8,916 bases of DNA from Oscillospiraceae bacterium (GTDB lineage Bacteria; Bacillota; Clostridia; Oscillospirales; Acutalibacteraceae): contig JAQXMV010000166.1 of assembly GCA_029013165.1 (NCBI GenBank), positions 1-8,916 of the forward strand, in the 5' to 3' direction. Of this stretch, positions 6,046 through 8,916 are shown piece after piece. The position numbers and the translations under genes are program-made. Numbering within the stretch: position 1 is the stretch's first letter; each line of letters opens with the position of its first letter. The notes beneath the pieces were generated by a model. The model made no database searches. It saw only the letters and a program-made list of their open reading frames with translations, and was not told the DNA's origin.

Positions 6046-6074
6046 TTGCAATGACACAGTAAAAAAGGTATTAT
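6046..6074 (+). promoter_or_regulatory. Promoter of the GH136-like/GH112 operon with overlapping dyad
   Basis: TTGCAA (6046-6051) and TATTAT (6069-6074) have a 17-base spacer, giving a start near 6081 and a leader of about 27 bases with CAGGAGG at 6096-6102. An imperfect dyad surrounds the -35 box: GTGGCA (6033-6038) against TGACAC (6052-6057), five of six positions, with inner GCAA/TTGC arms. This placement fits a repressor operator controlling sugar use, but no regulator gene for it is in the window. Confidence 0.65.
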
Positions 6075-6107
6075 ATTGTTGAACAAATAATATTTCAGGA
6101 GGCGGTT

Positions 6108-6560
6108 ATGAACACATTTTGTTTTTCCGGAGAAGCGGAGAAAAAATATGCCCTTGCTTGCCTTGAATTTGCAAAGAGGCTGGGGCTGATTGACGACAGC
6201 AGTTTGGATGCCGTTGCGTTAAGGTGCCAAGCAGAAAACGCGAAACGAAAACAAATGCTCGAAAAAGGTGAAATCGTTTACGGCTTAAAGGCGTTTCCTT
6301 TATCTGTGTATCTCGATTATGAGCTCACAAGGTTCAAACTCGATTTTGCAAGCGAAAAAGACCCAATAAAAAAGAATTATTCCTACACGCCGATATCGAA
6401 AAAGGAAAAGAAAGCCTACTATAAAAACAACCGTGATCTTTTCACGAGATACAATGGCGATAAATTTCGTTTCAGTGAAGTTGATATGATTATCGAAAAA
6501 AAATTAAGAGAGGAGCAGTATGAAGATGAAATCAACAACATATTATGTAAGCTCTCTTAA
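6108..6560 (+). CDS. Small helical subunit/chaperone of a GH136-like lacto-N-biosidase (putative)
   Basis: A 150-residue, charged, probably all-helical protein without signal peptide or membrane segment. Residues 10-26 form one helix and 28-53 a Lys/Arg-rich helix. The stretch PLSVYLDYELTRFKLDF (64-80) is followed by KKEKKAYYKNNRDLFTRYNG (98-117) and FSEVDMIIEKKLREEQY (122-138), a pattern that resembles the helical part of SurA/PpiC-type foldases. The operon decides the call: the next gene encodes a beta-helix protein with the spacing of catalytic Asp residues known in GH136, and GH112 follows. In characterised GH136 enzymes the beta-helix needs a helical partner, either fused or separate (LnbY in Bifidobacterium longum, Lnb136 subunit I in Eubacterium/Roseburia). 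This protein is shorter than those partners as I remember them. It starts with CAGGAGG six bases upstream and overlaps the next gene by 41 bases. A generic foldase-like protein is the alternative. Confidence 0.65.
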   Translation: MNTFCFSGEAEKKYALACLEFAKRLGLIDDSSLDAVALRCQAENAKRKQMLEKGEIVYGLKAFPLSVYLDYELTRFKLDFASEKDPIKKNYSYTPISKKEKKAYYKNNRDLFTRYNGDKFRFSEVDMIIEKKLREEQYEDEINNILCKLS

Positions 6561-7818
6561 TGGAAATGATCAAAATGACGGAATGAGCGAAAAAACGCCC
6601 TTCCTTTCCCTTGAAAAAATCAATCAGACCGGGATCTGTCCCGGTGACAAAATCCTCCTTGAAAAAGGTTCGGTATTTTGCGGAGAATATCTGCATCTGA
6701 AAAACTGCGGAGATATTAACGGCGAAGTCATAGAGATAGCCTCCTATGGGGAGGGCGACCGTATGCCCCGTATCGAGACCAAAGGTACCGGCGTATGGTA
6801 TCAGGATTACGGCACTGTCCTTGATAATGCCTGCCATTTGTATAAAGGAGATGTTTCTTCGGCCGTTTTGCTTTACGACTGTGAGAATATTACGATCCGG
6901 GATATTGAAATCACAAATCAGGACGACGAAAAATCTCCTGAAGAATATTCGGCACCCCATAAAATGAACAGAACCGGCGTGGCTGTCGTGGCGCAAAACA
7001 GAGGCACCCTTCACAATATCACCGTTGATAACCTTTTTGTTCACGATGTCAACGGCAATGTTTATAACAAGCACATGAATAACGGCGGTATCTATATGAC
7101 CTGTCTGAAGCCGGAGGACGAAAGCAAAACCGGCGTTGCCAGATATGACGGCGTAACGGTGAAAAACTGTTATGTGAAAAGAGCAAGCCGATGGGGAATC
7201 GCCGTAGGCTACACTTACCGGCATAAAGAATTCGCCACGAAAGTGCTGGCAGAAGAACCTTTCAGAAAATACGGCAACGAAAACATTGTCATTTGCGGCA
7301 ACTATGTGAAGATGGCCGGCGGCGATGCCATTACGCCCATGTATGCGCTGGAGCCTTTGGTTGAGCATAATATTTCAGATAGCTGTGCCGGCGAAATGAA
7401 CGACCGTTTTTACCGCTATCCCGAAAAGAGAATGGGAAAGGTTGCGGCTGCGATCTGGCCCTGGAAATGTAAAAATGCCCTTTTCCGTTTTAATGAGGCC
7501 GTTGACACCAAGCTCAATCAGGACGGTATGGCTTATGATGCGGATTCCGGCGACGGTACGGTTTATGAGCGTAACTATTCACGGCTCAATGAGGGCGGTT
7601 GTGTGATGTTCTGTCTGCAGGAGGCCATACATAACACCTTTACCGACAATGTCAGTTATGACGACCTCGGCGGCACCATCAGCCCGGTCAGCAATCCTGA
7701 CGCCTATATTGCAAACAATCGTTTCTTTGTCAGAAAGGGCGTTCCTTTTAAACGCAAAAGAATGCGCAACGGCAAGGTGACGCTGAAGAACAACGAAATT
7801 ATCATCATCGACAAATAA
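6520..7818 (+). CDS. Parallel beta-helix glycosidase, putative GH136 lacto-N-biosidase catalytic subunit
   Basis: A 432-residue protein with a pectate-lyase-like right-handed beta-helix. It opens with TYYVSSLNGNDQNDGMSEKTPF (7-28), the entry motif of many such enzymes, and continues in short repeated strands such as CENITIRDIEITNQ (121-134), GTLHNITVDNLFVHDVNGN (162-180) and YDGVTVKNCYVKRAS (209-223). In the region NQDGMAYDADSGD, Asp335 and Asp342 are seven residues apart, the same spacing as the catalytic Asp pairs reported for LnbX and Eubacterium Lnb136. Together with the helical partner upstream and GH112 downstream this suggests GH136, which cuts lacto-N-tetraose into lacto-N-biose and lactose. 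No signal peptide is visible, so it may act in the cytoplasm on imported oligosaccharide. AGAGGAG lies inside the preceding gene before the ATG; a second ATG six bases on is possible. A pectin-type lyase or another beta-helix hydrolase is the main alternative. Confidence 0.75.
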   Translation: MKMKSTTYYVSSLNGNDQNDGMSEKTPFLSLEKINQTGICPGDKILLEKGSVFCGEYLHLKNCGDINGEVIEIASYGEGDRMPRIETKGTGVWYQDYGTVLDNACHLYKGDVSSAVLLYDCENITIRDIEITNQDDEKSPEEYSAPHKMNRTGVAVVAQNRGTLHNITVDNLFVHDVNGNVYNKHMNNGGIYMTCLKPEDESKTGVARYDGVTVKNCYVKRASRWGIAVGYTYRHKEFATKVLAEEPFRKYGNENIVICGNYVKMAGGDAITPMYALEPLVEHNISDSCAGEMNDRFYRYPEKRMGKVAAAIWPWKCKNALFRFNEAVDTKLNQDGMAYDADSGDGTVYERNYSRLNEGGCVMFCLQEAIHNTFTDNVSYDDLGGTISPVSNPDAYIANNRFFVRKGVPFKRKRMRNGKVTLKNNEIIIIDK

Positions 7819-7833
7819 AAGAGAGGTTATTTT

Positions 7834-8916
7834 ATGGCGAAAAGAAAAGGTAGAGTTACCATTCCGACAGATATGGATGTGATCAAAGAAACCCTTGACA
7901 TTATGGATATCTGGGGCGCAGACGCGATCCGCGACTGTGACGGTACTGAGTTTCCGCAGGAATTAAAGGACGCAGGCGGAAAGGTTTATGCAACCTATTA
8001 CACCACCCGTAAGGACAACGAATGGGCAAAGGCAAATCCGGACGAAGTGCAGCAGATGTATATTATGACCCCGTTTCACACCGCAACGGAGGAAACGCTT
8101 GAAATTCATCTGATGGATCATCTTTATCCCGATATGCTCAAGGTCAATAGCCGTGACGATATCACCAAGTGGTGGGAGGTTATGGATCGCACGACAGGTG
8201 AGCCCGTGCCCACAGACCGCTGGTCCTATCATGAAGAAAGCGGTAATGTTGTCATCAGCACAAAGCCTTTTCATGAATACACGGTCAGCTTTCTGGCTTA
8301 TATCATGTGGGATCCCGTGCACATGTATAATGCCGTTGTGAACAAATGGGATATTGAACCGCAGATCACCTTTGATGTCCGTCAGCCCAAAACAAGGGCG
8401 CACTCGATGAAAAGACTGCGTAAATTTCTCGAGACGCATGAATATGTCGATGTTGTCAGATTTACCACTTTCTTCCATCAGTTTACCCTTGTATTTGACG
8501 AGCTGGCGAGAGAAAAATTTGTTGACTGGTACGGATACACCGCTTCGGTCAGCCCTTATATTTTAGAGCAGTTTGAAAAAGAGGTCGGCTATGCCTTTCG
8601 TCCGGAATTCATTATTGATCAGGGCTATATGAACAATACCTACCGCGTTCCCTCCAAAGAGTTCAAGGACTTTCAGACTTTTCAGAGGCGCGAAGTAGCA
8701 AAGCTCGCCAAAGAAATGGTCGATATCGTTCATGAATACGGCAAAGAGGCTATGATGTTTATGGGCGATCACTGGATAGGTATGGAGCCGTTTATGGAGG
8801 AGTTCAGCTCAATCGGTCTTGACGCTGTCGTCGGCAGTGTCGGCAACGGCGCAACGCTTCGCCTTTTCAGCGATATCAAGGGCGTCAAATACACCGAGGG
8901 CAGATTTTTACCCTAT
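7834..8916 (+). CDS. gnpA: GH112 galacto-N-biose/lacto-N-biose phosphorylase, N-terminal part (3' end outside window)
   Basis: The first 361 codons of a phosphorylase whose full length is usually about 720-750 residues (also called lnpA). The frame is open to the window edge. It opens with KGRVTIPTDMDVIKETLDIM and IWGADAIRDCDGTEFP (26-41), then the catalytic TIM barrel with VDVVRFTTFFHQFTLVFD (205-222) and MFMGDHWIGMEPF (308-320). Asp312 there matches the general acid Asp313 of the Bifidobacterium longum enzyme. GH112 enzymes split beta-1,3-galactosyl-N-acetylhexosamines (LNB, GNB) with phosphate into galactose-1-phosphate and GlcNAc or GalNAc. Some members act on galactosyl-beta-1,4-rhamnose instead. 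No signal peptide, as expected for a cytoplasmic enzyme. It starts 15 bases after the preceding stop with an AGAGAGG site (7819-7826 region), so it belongs to the same operon and would consume the disaccharide released by the GH136-like enzyme. Confidence 0.93.
   Translation, partial: MAKRKGRVTIPTDMDVIKETLDIMDIWGADAIRDCDGTEFPQELKDAGGKVYATYYTTRKDNEWAKANPDEVQQMYIMTPFHTATEETLEIHLMDHLYPDMLKVNSRDDITKWWEVMDRTTGEPVPTDRWSYHEESGNVVISTKPFHEYTVSFLAYIMWDPVHMYNAVVNKWDIEPQITFDVRQPKTRAHSMKRLRKFLETHEYVDVVRFTTFFHQFTLVFDELAREKFVDWYGYTASVSPYILEQFEKEVGYAFRPEFIIDQGYMNNTYRVPSKEFKDFQTFQRREVAKLAKEMVDIVHEYGKEAMMFMGDHWIGMEPFMEEFSSIGLDAVVGSVGNGATLRLFSDIKGVKYTEGRFLPY

Noticed and set aside
5719..6054. A 111-codon plus-strand frame across the TPM remnant
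   Set aside because: Its first third is antisense to the recognisable TPM-protein tail, and the rest resembles nothing and lacks a ribosome binding site.
6532..7368. A 278-codon open frame on the minus strand
   Set aside because: Antisense to the beta-helix gene, which has a good ribosome binding site and recognisable strands on the plus strand.
1..8916. CRISPR array, tRNA/rRNA genes, transposase or phage genes
   Set aside because: No regularly spaced repeats, no cloverleaf or rRNA-like segments, and no transposase or phage protein motif were found on either strand.

Overview
The window suggests the chromosome of a gut-type, Gram-positive Clostridia bacterium, most likely an Oscillospiraceae/Lachnospiraceae-like Eubacteriales member. 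The reasons are a moderate G+C content, strong AGGAGG-type ribosome binding sites, sigma-A style promoters, a Ddh-type lysine/diaminopimelate pathway, Clostridia-style secreted proteins, and a two-gene GH136-like enzyme beside GH112. The taxon is an inference; no rRNA or other marker gene is present.

Layout. (1) 1-699 is the 3' part of uvrC (excision repair), followed by a small XRE-family regulator (739-1116). (2) A very good promoter (1160-1188) drives a 114-residue secreted protein (1220-1564) with an acidic linker and a cationic amphipathic helix. It converges on a secreted GH16 glucanase-like enzyme on the minus strand (1633-2733), and the two share a bidirectional terminator. (3) A 240-bp divergent intergenic region carries promoters for the GH16 gene and for a ddh-lysA operon (2974-5285), which makes meso-diaminopimelate in one step and decarboxylates it to lysine. 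(4) 5286-6107 has no intact gene. It holds a long hairpin, inverted repeats and the minus-strand 3' remnant of a TPM-domain (YgcG-like) membrane protein gene whose 5' part is gone. (5) From 6046 onward a new promoter drives a tight operon: a 150-residue helical, foldase-like protein (6108-6560), an overlapping beta-helix protein (6520-7818) and the first 361 codons of a GH112 phosphorylase (7834 to the window edge).

The most interesting part is region 5. The small helical protein, the beta-helix protein with two Asp residues seven apart, and GH112 together match a split GH136 lacto-N-biosidase (helical subunit I plus beta-helix subunit II) feeding a galacto-N-biose/lacto-N-biose phosphorylase. 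That would be a human-milk-oligosaccharide or host-glycan utilisation locus. Neither GH136-like subunit has a visible signal peptide, so cleavage may be intracellular. The operon abuts a gene remnant, which is consistent with insertion or deletion at the boundary of an acquired locus.

A second item is the regulator / secreted amphipathic protein / GH16 cluster. Two neighbouring, convergent secreted proteins share the layout signal peptide, short linker, cationic amphipathic helix.
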